From Arthrobacter_H rhombi (GTDB lineage: Bacteria; Actinomycetota; Actinomycetes; Actinomycetales; Micrococcaceae): 64,000 nt of DNA. The notes below the pieces were generated by a model. The model did not search any database. It was not told where the DNA came from and saw nothing but the letters and a program-made list of their open reading frames with translations. A program made the position numbers and the translations under genes. Shown piece by piece: positions 18,782-26,904 of this stretch (position 1 is its first letter; every line of letters begins with the position of its first letter). The stretch spans positions 62,001 to 126,000 of the forward strand of contig NZ_BAAAIV010000015.1 of NCBI RefSeq assembly GCF_039526245.1. The letters run 5' to 3'.

Positions 18782-19959
18782 TCACCACACCCCTGACGCA
18801 GGACATCATCCGCGGCGCCGCGGAACTGGAGGACGGATCCCACGGCGTACGACTCCACCGGCTGCCCGGCTGGGTCCGCCAGCAGTTCCCGGATCCCCAG
18901 CTGCTGGCCATGGAAGCCCAGCCCTCCGGAGTCAGGATCGCCGTGCGGACCACCGCGACACGGATCGAACTCGTATCGCATCCCTCGCCGGTCCTCTACC
19001 TCGGCACCCACCGGCCGCGGGGACGCATCGACGTCTGCGTGGATGGCGAGCTGCAGCTGGGCGATGAACTCACGGGAGGCGACGCCACCGAAATCGATCT
19101 CACGACCGGCTCCATGCGGCAGGTCCCCGGCCCCTCCCACACCACCGTCGTCGAGGGACTGGCCGCGACGTCCAAGGCCGTGGAGTTCTTCCTGCCGCAC
19201 AACGAATCCCTGGAACTGGTCAGCCTGGCCTCCGATGCCCCGCTCGAGCCCTTGGAACAGACGAAGCCGCTGTGGGTCCACCACGGCAGCTCCATCAGTC
19301 AGGGGTCCAATGCCGCCTCCCCGAGCGCGATTTGGCCGGCGCTGGCCGCCCGGCGGGGGAACGTCGAGCTGCGCAACCTCGGGCTCGGGGGCAGCTGCTT
19401 CGTCGATCCCTTCATCGCGCGGGTCATCCGCGATGCGCCGGCGGACGTCATCAGCATCAAGCTGGGCATCAACATCGTGAACCTGGACGGGATGCGGGTG
19501 CGCGCCCTGGTCCCGGCGATCCACGGGTTCCTGGACACCATCCGCGACGGGCATCCCACGACGCCGATCGTGCTGGTATCCCCGATCTTCTGCGGGATCC
19601 ATGAGGACACCCCGGGTCCCGGGGGATTCGACCCGGCCAGCATGGGCACGGAGCAGGTGAAGTTCATCGCCACCGGCACCACCGGGGACGAGGCGCTGGG
19701 GCGGTTGACGTTGCAGGTGATCCGCCGGGAAATGCGCTCGCTGATGGAGCGCCGCGCTGACGACGCCAACTTGCACTTCCTCGACGGGCTGGAACTCTAC
19801 GGGGAAGCCGATGCCGCCGACGCCCCATTGCCCGACAACCTGCACCCCGATACGGCCACCCACCGGCTCATCGGTGAACGGTTCGCCGACCACGCCTTCG
19901 CGGCCACGGGCCCGTTCGGCGCCGTGGTCCGCCCGCACCAGGCGGAACCCGGGGAATGA
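18778..19959 (+). CDS. SGNH/GDSL-type esterase with N-terminal beta-sheet domain
   Basis: The 393-residue protein has an N-terminal beta-rich domain (residues 1-160) and a C-terminal SGNH hydrolase domain. Block I is HGSSISQG with Ser172 as probable nucleophile (GDS replaced by GSS), followed by the Gly block LGLGGS and block V DNLHPDTATH with the Asp-His pair. This layout resembles carbohydrate or acyl esterases of the GxSN type. There is no signal peptide, so it should act in the cytoplasm. It is translated in overlap with the TetR gene and ends at a strong hairpin. The substrate cannot be told from sequence. Confidence 0.78.
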   Translation: MITTPLTQDIIRGAAELEDGSHGVRLHRLPGWVRQQFPDPQLLAMEAQPSGVRIAVRTTATRIELVSHPSPVLYLGTHRPRGRIDVCVDGELQLGDELTGGDATEIDLTTGSMRQVPGPSHTTVVEGLAATSKAVEFFLPHNESLELVSLASDAPLEPLEQTKPLWVHHGSSISQGSNAASPSAIWPALAARRGNVELRNLGLGGSCFVDPFIARVIRDAPADVISIKLGINIVNLDGMRVRALVPAIHGFLDTIRDGHPTTPIVLVSPIFCGIHEDTPGPGGFDPASMGTEQVKFIATGTTGDEALGRLTLQVIRREMRSLMERRADDANLHFLDGLELYGEADAADAPLPDNLHPDTATHRLIGERFADHAFAATGPFGAVVRPHQAEPGE

Positions 19960-19960
19960 C

Positions 19961-19990
19961 AACGACGGCGGCCCGCGGGCCGCCGTCGTT
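19961..19990. terminator. bidirectional terminator hairpin
   Basis: The 30 bp are a perfect palindrome (AACGACGGCGGCC and its complement around CGCG). It lies between the convergent GDSL and VOC genes and can serve both. Confidence 0.8.
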
Positions 19991-20015
19991 CATGAAATGC
20001 AGTTCCGGAAACGGA

Positions 20016-20660
20016 TCAGAGGGTGATGGTTCCCTGCGGGGTCTCGAAGGTCACGGACATGATGCCCGGGGTGCCGTTGGGCGCCTCCCATTCGACGTCG
20101 ACATCCTCCAGCGGCGACGCGGCCGGGGTGCCCAGCCACTCGCGCACCCGCTCGACCGAACCGGCGATGGTGATGCCGGAGATGCGGCTGGTGGGCTCCA
20201 GCGCCTTGGACGGGTGCAGGTGCTCGGTGCCGTCGTCCCACCGCAGCATGTAGGGCACCTGCGGGTCGGCGATCAGGCCCTTGATGCCGATCTGCTGCCA
20301 GGTCAGTTCCTGGCCGTCGGGGAACTTGCGGTTACCCGGAACGGAGGAGCGGCCCAGGCGTTCCTCGAACGGTGCCAGGTCGTCGACGCAGACACACCAG
20401 CCCATCCAGCCGCCGCCCATCTCGGAGCGGGCGCGCACCGCCTGCCCGAACGGGGCCTTGTCCGAGGCCGGGTGGTCCAGGACCTCCACGACCTCCAGGT
20501 ACTGCGTGTTCTGCAACGGGAAAATGACGTTCCTGGTCCCGAATCGGGGATGGATGCCGCCCTTGACCGACTCGATCCCCAGGGTCTTGGCTACACGGGA
20601 GGCCGTGGCGGCCAGCCCGTCTGGTCCGCATGCGTATGAAACGTGATCCAACCTCATCAT
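20016..20660 (-). CDS. VOC-superfamily (glyoxalase-like) protein
   Basis: The 214-residue protein opens with RLDHVSYACGPDGLAATASRVAKTLG, the start of the glyoxalase-like domain family (Glyoxalase_3), and has two beta-alpha-beta-beta-beta repeats (about residues 4-110 and 125-214). Conserved segments are HPRFGTRNVIFPL, YLEVVEVLDHP and WMGWCVCVDD. Relatives are often annotated as putative dioxygenase or glyoxalase-like; catalysis is unproven. It is transcribed away from the metY riboswitch, and a perfect palindrome lies 34 bp upstream of its start. Confidence 0.8.
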   Translation of the reverse strand: MMRLDHVSYACGPDGLAATASRVAKTLGIESVKGGIHPRFGTRNVIFPLQNTQYLEVVEVLDHPASDKAPFGQAVRARSEMGGGWMGWCVCVDDLAPFEERLGRSSVPGNRKFPDGQELTWQQIGIKGLIADPQVPYMLRWDDGTEHLHPSKALEPTSRISGITIAGSVERVREWLGTPAASPLEDVDVEWEAPNGTPGIMSVTFETPQGTITL

Positions 20661-20693
20661 GCGTTCATGATGGCACTTTGTGAGGTGTGTCTC

Positions 20694-20713
20694 GACTTAG
20701 GGTCACCTAAGTC
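20694..20713. promoter_or_regulatory. perfect 20-bp palindrome upstream of the VOC gene
   Basis: GACTTAGGGTCACCTAAGTC has 8-bp perfect arms around GTCA. It lies between two divergent transcription units, so an operator is more likely than a terminator. The right half resembles part of the DtxR/IdeR iron box, but the full box is not present. Confidence 0.5.
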
Positions 20714-20820
20714 ATTCGGCCTGCGTCCACCGTCCCGCGCTGCCGGCGATTGTTGCGCACGCCGTCATATTGGGTGCCCATGGGTTGCGGGACCGCGGGG
20801 GATCTAGAACACTGGATGCA

Positions 20821-20940
20821 GGTCATGAGTGCCAGCGCAAAACCCCGGTTTGCTGGCCGGCAACCCTCCACTCGCGGTGGGGTGCCCCGGGTGAAGACCA
20901 GGTCCGCCTCCAGCTGGAGAACGGGCAAGCGCGGGTCACC
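20821..20940 (+). ncRNA. SAM-IV riboswitch upstream of metY
   Basis: The sequence matches the SAM-IV aptamer as I remember it: GGTCATGAGTGCCAGC, a hairpin closing with GCTGGC (20831-20836 with 20852-20857), then CCGGCAACCCTCC, GCGGTGGGGTGCC and CCGGGTGAAGACC. The closing helix P1 is GGTC (20821-20824) with GACC (20896-20899). SAM-IV occurs in actinobacteria upstream of sulfur amino acid genes and turns them off when S-adenosylmethionine is abundant. The 3' boundary is approximate because downstream pseudoknot helices are not drawn here. Confidence 0.88.
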
Positions 20941-20994
20941 TCCCGGCACCCCACGGGGTGGCGCGGAACAGGGACCCCTGAGCAGTAGAAGGGG
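20933..20994 (+). promoter_or_regulatory. translational expression platform of the metY riboswitch
   Basis: CCCCT (20975-20979) can pair with AGGGG (20990-20994), which is the metY ribosome binding site 7 nt before the ATG. GGGTC (20933-20937) can instead pair with GACCC (20973-20977), opening that hairpin. The two helices are mutually exclusive, as expected for SAM-controlled translation initiation. There is no T tract to suggest transcription termination. Confidence 0.55.
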
Positions 20995-21001
20995 ACAACA
21001 C

Positions 21002-22354
21002 ATGTCCGCATCATGGTCTTTTGAAACCCGCCAGGTCCACGCAGGCCAGACCCCCGATCCGGCCACCGGGGCCCGGGCACTGCCGATCTACCAGACGACG
21101 TCGTTCGTCTTCCCGAGTGCCGAGAGTGCGGCCGCACGGTTCGCCCTGCAGGAACTGGAGCCGATCTACACGCGCATCGGCAACCCCACGCAGGAAGCGG
21201 TGGAGAACCGCATCGCCGACCTCGAGGGCGGCGTCGGCGCACTGCTGCTGGCCTCCGGGCAGGCGGCCACCACCTTCTCGATCCTCAACGTCGCCGGAAC
21301 GGGTGACCACATCGTGGCCAGCCCGAGCCTCTACGGCGGAACGCAGAACCTGCTCAAGCACACGCTGCGCCGGCTGGGCATCGAGGTCACATTCGTGGCC
21401 GACCCGGACAACATCGACGAGTGGCGTGCCGCCGTGCAACCGAACACGAAGGCCTTCTTCGGCGAGGTGGTCTCCAACCCGCGCCAGGACGTGCTGGACA
21501 TCGAGGGTGTCAGCGAGGTGGCCCACGCCGCCGGCGTTCCGCTGATCGTGGACAACACCCTGGCCACCCCGTACCTGATCCGCCCGTTCGAATGGGGCGC
21601 CGACATCGTGGTGCACTCGGCCACCAAGTACCTCGGTGGCCACGGCACCGCCGTCGCCGGGGTCATCGTGGACTCGGGCACGTTCGACTTCGCGCAGGAT
21701 CCCGACAAGTTCCCCGGCTTCAACACCCCCGACGAGTCCTACAACGGACTGGTCTTCGCCCGCGACCTCGGCGTCAACGGAGCACTGGGCGCCAACCTGG
21801 CGTACATCCTCAAGGCGCGCGTGCAGTTGCTGCGCGACCTGGGCTCCGCCGTCGCCCCCTTCAACGCATTCCTCATCGCGCAGGGCCTGGAAACCCTGAG
21901 CCTGCGGATGGAACGCCACGTGGAAAACGCGCAGAAGGTCGCCGAATGGCTCGAGGCCCACGCCCAGGTCGAATCCGTGGCCTTCGCCGGGCTGGCCTCC
22001 AGCCGCTGGCATGACCGCGGCCGCACGTACGGGCCCCGCGGCACTGGTGCGGTCCTGGCCTTCGAGATCGCCGGTGGCGAGGCCGCCGGGCGTGCCTTCG
22101 TCGACGGTTTAGAACTGCACTCCAACGTCGCGAACATCGGCGATGTCCGCTCGCTGGTCATCCACCCGGCCTCCACCACCCACTCCCAACTCAGCGAGGC
22201 CGAGCAGGTCGCCGCAGGGGTGAGCCCGGGACTGGTCCGCCTCTCCGTGGGCATCGAGCACATAGACGACATCATCGCTGACCTGGAGCTCGGGTTCGAC
22301 GCCGCCACCGCCACCGCAGTGCCCGCCGGCGGGGAATCCCAGGCCGCCCGGTGA
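21002..22354 (+). CDS. metY: O-acetylhomoserine sulfhydrylase
   Basis: This PLP enzyme makes homocysteine from O-acetyl-L-homoserine and sulfide. The 450-residue protein has the Cys/Met metabolism fold with YTRIGNPTQ (57-65), ASGQAATTFSILN, the PLP lysine Lys209 in HSATKYLGGHG and a C-terminal HPASTTHSQLS. AGGGGA upstream of ATG 21002 sets the start; the open frame further upstream is the riboswitch. It overlaps metX by GTGA. Expression should fall when SAM is high through the SAM-IV element. Confidence 0.95.
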   Translation: MSASWSFETRQVHAGQTPDPATGARALPIYQTTSFVFPSAESAAARFALQELEPIYTRIGNPTQEAVENRIADLEGGVGALLLASGQAATTFSILNVAGTGDHIVASPSLYGGTQNLLKHTLRRLGIEVTFVADPDNIDEWRAAVQPNTKAFFGEVVSNPRQDVLDIEGVSEVAHAAGVPLIVDNTLATPYLIRPFEWGADIVVHSATKYLGGHGTAVAGVIVDSGTFDFAQDPDKFPGFNTPDESYNGLVFARDLGVNGALGANLAYILKARVQLLRDLGSAVAPFNAFLIAQGLETLSLRMERHVENAQKVAEWLEAHAQVESVAFAGLASSRWHDRGRTYGPRGTGAVLAFEIAGGEAAGRAFVDGLELHSNVANIGDVRSLVIHPASTTHSQLSEAEQVAAGVSPGLVRLSVGIEHIDDIIADLELGFDAATATAVPAGGESQAAR

Positions 22355-23496
22355 CCCAGGGCGTCGACAACGTGAGGGGACAGCTGCGCACCGGCAGTAC
22401 GCCGGTCATCCGCGACGGCATCCTGAAGTGCGTCCCGATCGGTGGCTACCGGTTCGAGACGGGCGGCTGGCTGCCCGAAGTGATGATCGGCTACGAGACC
22501 TGGGGGACGCTGAACGCCGACGCCTCCAACGCGGTCCTGCTGCTGCACGCGCTGACCGGGGACACCCATGTCTCCCGCGGCCACGGCCGGGAGGACGGGT
22601 GGTGGGACGGGTTCGTCGGGCCCGGCAAGACCATCGACACCGACCGGTTCTTCGTGGTCGCGCCGAACATGGTCGGCGGCTGCTACGGGTCAACCGGCCC
22701 GGCCAGCCCCGACCCGGACGGGCAGCCGTGGGGATCGCGCTTCCCGTTCACAACCGTGAGGGATTCGGTGCGCACCGAGGCACGACTGGCCGACTACCTC
22801 GGCATCCAGCGCTGGCACTCTGTGGTGGGCGGTTCCCTCGGCGGAGCGCGCGCGCTGGAATGGGCCATCGAGTACCCCGACCGGGTGGCCCGCTGCGCGG
22901 TCATCGCCGCCACCGCCGTCGCCTCCGCGGAACAGGTGGCGTTCGGCCAGATCCAGACCCAGTCCATCCGCCTGGATCCCGCGTTCCGGGGTGGCGACTA
23001 CTACACCGACGGGACCGGGCCCGTCGACGGGCTGGGCATCGCCCGCCGGCTGGCCCACATCACCTACCGGTCCGAGCCCGAGCTGGAGATCCGCTTCGGG
23101 CATGAGGGCCAGGGCGAAGAGGACCCGTTCGGCAGCTCCGACTCGGCGCGCGGGCGCTACCAGGTCGAAAGCTACCTGGACCACCAGGCCGGAAAACTGG
23201 TCGGGCGCTTCGACGCCAACTCCTACATCGTGCTCACCGAGGCGCTGGTGGGGCACGACGTCGGACGCGGACGCGGCGGGCTCGAGGCAGCCCTCGCCCG
23301 CGCCGGGTCCGTGGAATTCTTCATCGCCGCCGTCGACAGCGACCGGCTCTACGTCCCCGGGCAGTCAGAACGTCTGGCGGCCGCACTGGCCGGGAAGCCG
23401 CCAGTGCACTACATCAACTCCCCGATCGGACACGACGGGTTCCTCACCGACGTCGAGCAGCTGAACCAGGTGCTCCGGGCGGGGCTCTTCGCCTGA
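22351..23496 (+). CDS. metX: homoserine O-acetyltransferase
   Basis: MetX acylates L-homoserine with acetyl-CoA and supplies MetY. The 381-residue alpha/beta-hydrolase-fold protein shows HALTGDTHVSRG, NMVGGCYGSTGPAS, the nucleophile elbow GGSLGGARALEW with Ser162, and the late Asp and His in AVDSDRLYVP and SPIGHDGFL. GTG 22351 overlaps the metY stop, so the pair forms one operon under the SAM-IV riboswitch. Some MetX-like proteins use succinyl-CoA; the MetY partner favours acetyl-CoA here. Confidence 0.93.
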   Translation: MTQGVDNVRGQLRTGSTPVIRDGILKCVPIGGYRFETGGWLPEVMIGYETWGTLNADASNAVLLLHALTGDTHVSRGHGREDGWWDGFVGPGKTIDTDRFFVVAPNMVGGCYGSTGPASPDPDGQPWGSRFPFTTVRDSVRTEARLADYLGIQRWHSVVGGSLGGARALEWAIEYPDRVARCAVIAATAVASAEQVAFGQIQTQSIRLDPAFRGGDYYTDGTGPVDGLGIARRLAHITYRSEPELEIRFGHEGQGEEDPFGSSDSARGRYQVESYLDHQAGKLVGRFDANSYIVLTEALVGHDVGRGRGGLEAALARAGSVEFFIAAVDSDRLYVPGQSERLAAALAGKPPVHYINSPIGHDGFLTDVEQLNQVLRAGLFA

Positions 23497-23511
23497 GCCG
23501 GGGAGGGCCGA

Positions 23512-24390
23512 CTACTCCGAGGCGTCCTGCGGGTCGCCGGCGCCGATGCTGTGGCTCCCCGACATCGGGGTGAACGGCGTGGCCTCGGGACGCTTCGGCG
23601 TGATGCCGTCACCGCTGGACTGGTGACGCAGACGGCGCAGGACCCAGGGGGCCAGGTGGGTCCGGGCCCAGACCAGGTCCTCCCGGCGGGCAGTGCGCCA
23701 CGGCTTCGTGGTGGCCGGGAGCGCCTCCAGGGGTTTGAGCCCATGCTCCACGTTGAGGGTGTCCAGGACCATCATCGCGATCGTGTGGTGGCCCAACGGG
23801 GAGAAGTGCAGCCGGTCCGGTGCCCACATGCGCGGCTGGTGCAACTCACGCAGTGCCCACATGTCGGCGACGATGGCGTCGTGGCGTGCAGCTACGATGC
23901 GCAGGTTCTCGTTGTAGATGGCCACCCGGCCACGCATGGATCCCAGTACCGGGGTTTCGCCGATGTCCGGGCCGTTGAACAGGAGCACCGTGGCTCCGGT
24001 GGCGGCCAGACGCCCGACGAAGTCGTCCATGACCACGGCCAACGCGTCGGGGTCACCGCCCGGTCGCAACACGTCGTTGCCGCCGGCGCAGACGGTGATC
24101 AGGTCAGGCTTCAGGGCGATGGCCGGGTCCAGTTGCTCGGCCTGGATCTGGCGGACCAGCCGTCCGCGGATCGCCAGGTTGGCGTAGGCGAAGTCGTCGA
24201 CGCCGTGGCTGAGTTGCTCGGCAACACGGTCTGCCCAGCCGCGGTTGCCTCCGGGGCTCCGGGGGTCCGGGTCGCCGATGCCTTCGGTGAAGGAATCGCC
24301 GAGTGACACCATGCGGCGCCACGGATGGCGTTCGGCGGTGCCGGTGGGGGAGTCCTGCTGGTCGATTGCTGCTGGTTCTTCGCTACTCAC
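23512..24390 (-). CDS. SGNH/GDSL hydrolase (paralogue A)
   Basis: The 292-residue protein has SGNH block I SLGDSFTEGIGD, block III AGGND and block V DRLHFSPLGHH. It shares RGWADRVAEQL, YANLAIRGRLVRQI and the C-terminal WARTHLAPWVLRRLR layout with the hydrolase at 40863-41672, so the two are paralogues. No signal peptide is seen. The start is taken as GTG 24390 without an obvious ribosome binding site, possibly leaderless; residue 27 (MVSLGDSF) is a shorter option. Members of this group are probable acyl esterases, substrate unknown. Confidence 0.8.
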   Translation of the reverse strand: MSSEEPAAIDQQDSPTGTAERHPWRRMVSLGDSFTEGIGDPDPRSPGGNRGWADRVAEQLSHGVDDFAYANLAIRGRLVRQIQAEQLDPAIALKPDLITVCAGGNDVLRPGGDPDALAVVMDDFVGRLAATGATVLLFNGPDIGETPVLGSMRGRVAIYNENLRIVAARHDAIVADMWALRELHQPRMWAPDRLHFSPLGHHTIAMMVLDTLNVEHGLKPLEALPATTKPWRTARREDLVWARTHLAPWVLRRLRHQSSGDGITPKRPEATPFTPMSGSHSIGAGDPQDASE

Positions 24391-24456
24391 GGGTACATTG
24401 TTTCACTGGGCAACGAAGTTCACCACCCGTGGGGGTCTCCGTGATTCAATGGCCGC

Positions 24457-25104
24457 ATGACTGACACCTTGCCCCAGCCCGTTGTTGTCTGGTCACGCCC
24501 GGAAGCCGAGCGTGCCGGTACCCCGCTGCTCGTGCTCTTCCACGGCTACCTCTCCCACGAAAAGGACCTGATCGGCCTGGCCCCGATGCTGCCCGGGGAA
24601 TTCACGTTGGCCTCGGTCAGGGCCCCCTTTGCCATGGGGCCGGGGTACACCTGGTTCCCACTGATGCACGAACCCGATTACTCCACCGAGCGCGTGGTGG
24701 AAGCGGTCTCCAACGTGTGGGCCTGGATCGATTCCGTGAAGGACCAGCACTCCTCCGTCACCGTCCTGGGGTTCTCGATGGGCATGGCGGTGGCCACCTC
24801 GGTCCTGCGTCATCGCCCCGAGGAGATTGCCGCCGTCGTCGGCTTGTCGGGATTCGCCATCCCCGCGGAGGGCCACGAGTTCTTCGACGACGAGGCCACC
24901 CGTGCGGCCAAACGGCCATTGTTCTGGGGCCGCGGCCAGGCCGACACTGTCATCACCGAGGACAAGATCGAGTTCACCCTTGATTGGGCCACCGGGCATA
25001 CGGATCTGACCAAGATGCTCTACGCCGGCATGACCCACAGCGTCTCGGAGCCGGAGATGAAGCACGTCTCCGAGTTCCTGCGCCACCACGTGCTGGGGGC
25101 CTGA
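24457..25104 (+). CDS. alpha/beta hydrolase, phospholipase/carboxylesterase type
   Basis: The 215-residue protein has the LVLFHGYLSHEKDL oxyanion region, nucleophile elbow GFSMGMAV, and Asp/His in GRGQADTVI and GMTHSVSEPE, all typical of the small YpfH/EstB-like carboxylesterase family (PF02230). It is predicted to be cytoplasmic. The start follows TTCAAT by 6 nt, compatible with a leaderless transcript. It is divergent from SGNH paralogue A. Confidence 0.82.
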   Translation: MTDTLPQPVVVWSRPEAERAGTPLLVLFHGYLSHEKDLIGLAPMLPGEFTLASVRAPFAMGPGYTWFPLMHEPDYSTERVVEAVSNVWAWIDSVKDQHSSVTVLGFSMGMAVATSVLRHRPEEIAAVVGLSGFAIPAEGHEFFDDEATRAAKRPLFWGRGQADTVITEDKIEFTLDWATGHTDLTKMLYAGMTHSVSEPEMKHVSEFLRHHVLGA

Positions 25105-25134
25105 CCCGGCCGGTTGACGGCGAGGCACGAACTT

Positions 25135-25195
25135 CTTGTGCCATTCCATTGACACAAGAATGCGACGGTGCTTGTATTGGTGCATTGATACAAGC
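25135..25195 (+). promoter_or_regulatory. tandem inverted-repeat operator for the GntR/membrane-protein operon
   Basis: Two inverted repeats lie side by side: CTTGTG-N12-CACAAG (25135-25158) and GCTTGTAT-N10-ATACAAGC (25170-25195), with centres 36 bp apart. A perfect -35 hexamer TTGACA (25149-25154) is inside the first, and TTGTAT (25172-25177), 17 bp further, could be a -10 inside the second. The YtrA-type GntR protein of the same operon is the probable repressor. Confidence 0.65.
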
Positions 25196-25228
25196 GGCCT
25201 CAAGGCTGCCGACCTGAGGACGTGGATC

Positions 25229-26260
25229 ATGAGCGGTGTGCTGGTGTTGCTGGTGGTCATCGTGGTGGCGGCGGTCGTGGCGCTGCGCGCGGCACGCCTG
25301 GTTCGACGCCGCGCCGTCCTTCCCGGTCGGCTCCTGCCGGAGCCCGGATCGCCGGCGGCGGTGGAAGCCACTGCCCTGCTCGGCGCCCTGCGTCGTCGCG
25401 GCGGTGCCGCCGTCGTCGCGGTGGCAGCGGTGGTGGTGCTGTCGCTGGGCGTGCAAGCCGTATGGCCTGCCGCCGCGGGACTGCCCGTTGTCCTCGCGCC
25501 GTCACTGGCCCTGCTGGCCCTGACCGGAACGTATGGCCTGTGGCCCCTGCCGGACGAGCCGGCGCCCACCGCGTCCACGACCACCCATGCGGATATCACC
25601 ACGCGCCGCGCCGGCGGCTTCGGGCCATCTTGGGGGTACATGCTCCCGGCCCTGCTGGTGGCCGCGACCCTGGCCTCGGTCATCGTCGCGGGACTGCTGG
25701 CCACCCAGGACGAATCGGGCAGGTCGCGCGAATATGGCTATGCCATCAAGGCGCCTCCGGTGCCGGGCCAACTCGGACTGGCCAGCGGGACAGCGGGCCC
25801 CTTCCCCGGGTGGTACTACGGGATTCCCGTCATCGTGGTCCTGCTGGTTTCGGCGCTGCTGCTGGGTTGGGCACTGCACCGCAACGCCCGGCGCCCGCGG
25901 TTGAGGGCTGCCGGCCTGGTGGCCTTCGACGACGCGGTGCGTACCTGCGTGGGCTTCGCCCTCTCGGCGGGAACCAGCGCACTGCTGGCACTCCAACTGG
26001 CCCTGTTGGCATTGATGGCCGGACCGGCGCTGATCAACGCCGCCCGGAACATCCCGGGCGGAGCCGTGTCGGAGGGCGGCGGCCTGGCCGGTGTGGACGT
26101 GCCCACGCTCTGGGCCGGAGTGGCAGTGGTCGTCGCCGCCCTGGTCCTGCTGGGGGTCGTGGCCGTGCTGGGCGCAACGTTCATGTCCTGGATCCTGGGC
26201 AACCAGCGATCACCTGCGGGGCAGGTCGGGCGCCGGCGAACAAGAGGGGCCCAGCGGTGA
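25229..26260 (+). CDS. integral membrane protein of a GntR-controlled operon
   Basis: The 343-residue protein starts at ATG 25229 after GAGGA. It has roughly eight hydrophobic segments: one at the N terminus, two around residues 55-100, one near 135-160, one near 200-225 and further pairs toward the C terminus. An external loop holds SREYGYAIKAPPVPGQLG and a GWYYGIP segment. I do not recognise a named family; relatives occur beside YtrA-type GntR genes in Micrococcaceae-like genomes. It overlaps the GntR gene by GTGA and is preceded by the tandem operator, so the two are coexpressed. A role in envelope stress or export is possible but unsupported. Confidence 0.7.
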   Translation: MSGVLVLLVVIVVAAVVALRAARLVRRRAVLPGRLLPEPGSPAAVEATALLGALRRRGGAAVVAVAAVVVLSLGVQAVWPAAAGLPVVLAPSLALLALTGTYGLWPLPDEPAPTASTTTHADITTRRAGGFGPSWGYMLPALLVAATLASVIVAGLLATQDESGRSREYGYAIKAPPVPGQLGLASGTAGPFPGWYYGIPVIVVLLVSALLLGWALHRNARRPRLRAAGLVAFDDAVRTCVGFALSAGTSALLALQLALLALMAGPALINAARNIPGGAVSEGGGLAGVDVPTLWAGVAVVVAALVLLGVVAVLGATFMSWILGNQRSPAGQVGRRRTRGAQR

Positions 26261-26604
26261 TCTCCGTCGATGCCGACGACCCGTCGGGACCCTCGGAACA
26301 AATCCGGGTGCAGTTCACGGCATTGATCCGTTCCGGAGTGCTGCCGGCAGATGCGAAACTGCCGCCGGTACGCCAACTGGCCGGGGATCTGCGGCTAGCC
26401 CCGGGGACGGTCGCGAAGTCCTACCGTGAACTCGAAGCGCAGGGACTGGTGATCACGGGACGGGCCGCCGGCACCCGGGTGGCCGCCGGGCAGGCACTGC
26501 CCGCGTCGATCCTGGAGCAGTCCCGGCAATTTGCACAGGCTGCCCGCGATGCCGGTCTGGCCGTTGCCGAGGCCCAGGGGCTCGTGGCGCTGGGCTGGGA
26601 GTAG
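26257..26604 (+). CDS. GntR-family regulator, YtrA subfamily
   Basis: The 115-residue protein is a winged helix (residues 10-80; SEQIRVQFTALIRSGVLPAD, LPPVRQLAGDLRLAPGTVAKSYRELE quoted in parts) with a short helical tail and no large effector domain, as in the YtrA subfamily that controls membrane transport operons. GTG 26257 overlaps the upstream membrane gene. It probably binds the twin inverted repeats at 25135-25195. Confidence 0.86.
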   Translation: MISVDADDPSGPSEQIRVQFTALIRSGVLPADAKLPPVRQLAGDLRLAPGTVAKSYRELEAQGLVITGRAAGTRVAAGQALPASILEQSRQFAQAARDAGLAVAEAQGLVALGWE

Positions 26605-26618
26605 CCGGGGGAGCGGGC

Positions 26619-26846
26619 CTATTCGGCCTCGACGACCACTGACTCCTCGCCCAAGGTGACGACATCGCCGCCGTGCAGCTGCTTGCCACGGCGCGTCTCG
26701 ATGTCGCCGTTGACCTTGACCATGCCGTTCTCCACGAGTTCCTTGGCATGGAAACCGTCCTCGGCCAAGCCGGCCAATTTGAGCAGCTGGCCCAAGCGGA
26801 TCGAATCGTCGCGGATGGTGATCGGTTGTGGCTGCGCAGAAGTCAT
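26619..26846 (-). CDS. S4-domain RNA-binding protein (YbcJ type)
   Basis: The 75-residue protein is a single S4 domain: IRLGQLLKLAGLAEDGFHAK followed by ELVENGMVKVNGDIETRRGKQLHGGD in the usual pattern. Small stand-alone S4 proteins bind structured RNA, often rRNA or tRNA. GGAGG lies upstream of ATG 26846; the longer reading frame beyond it is not conserved sequence. Confidence 0.85.
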   Translation of the reverse strand: MTSAQPQPITIRDDSIRLGQLLKLAGLAEDGFHAKELVENGMVKVNGDIETRRGKQLHGGDVVTLGEESVVVEAE

Positions 26847-26904
26847 GTCTTCATCTTCCTCCACGTTGTGCCGACCGGCCAATGCGCGACTAGCATGACC
26901 TGCG

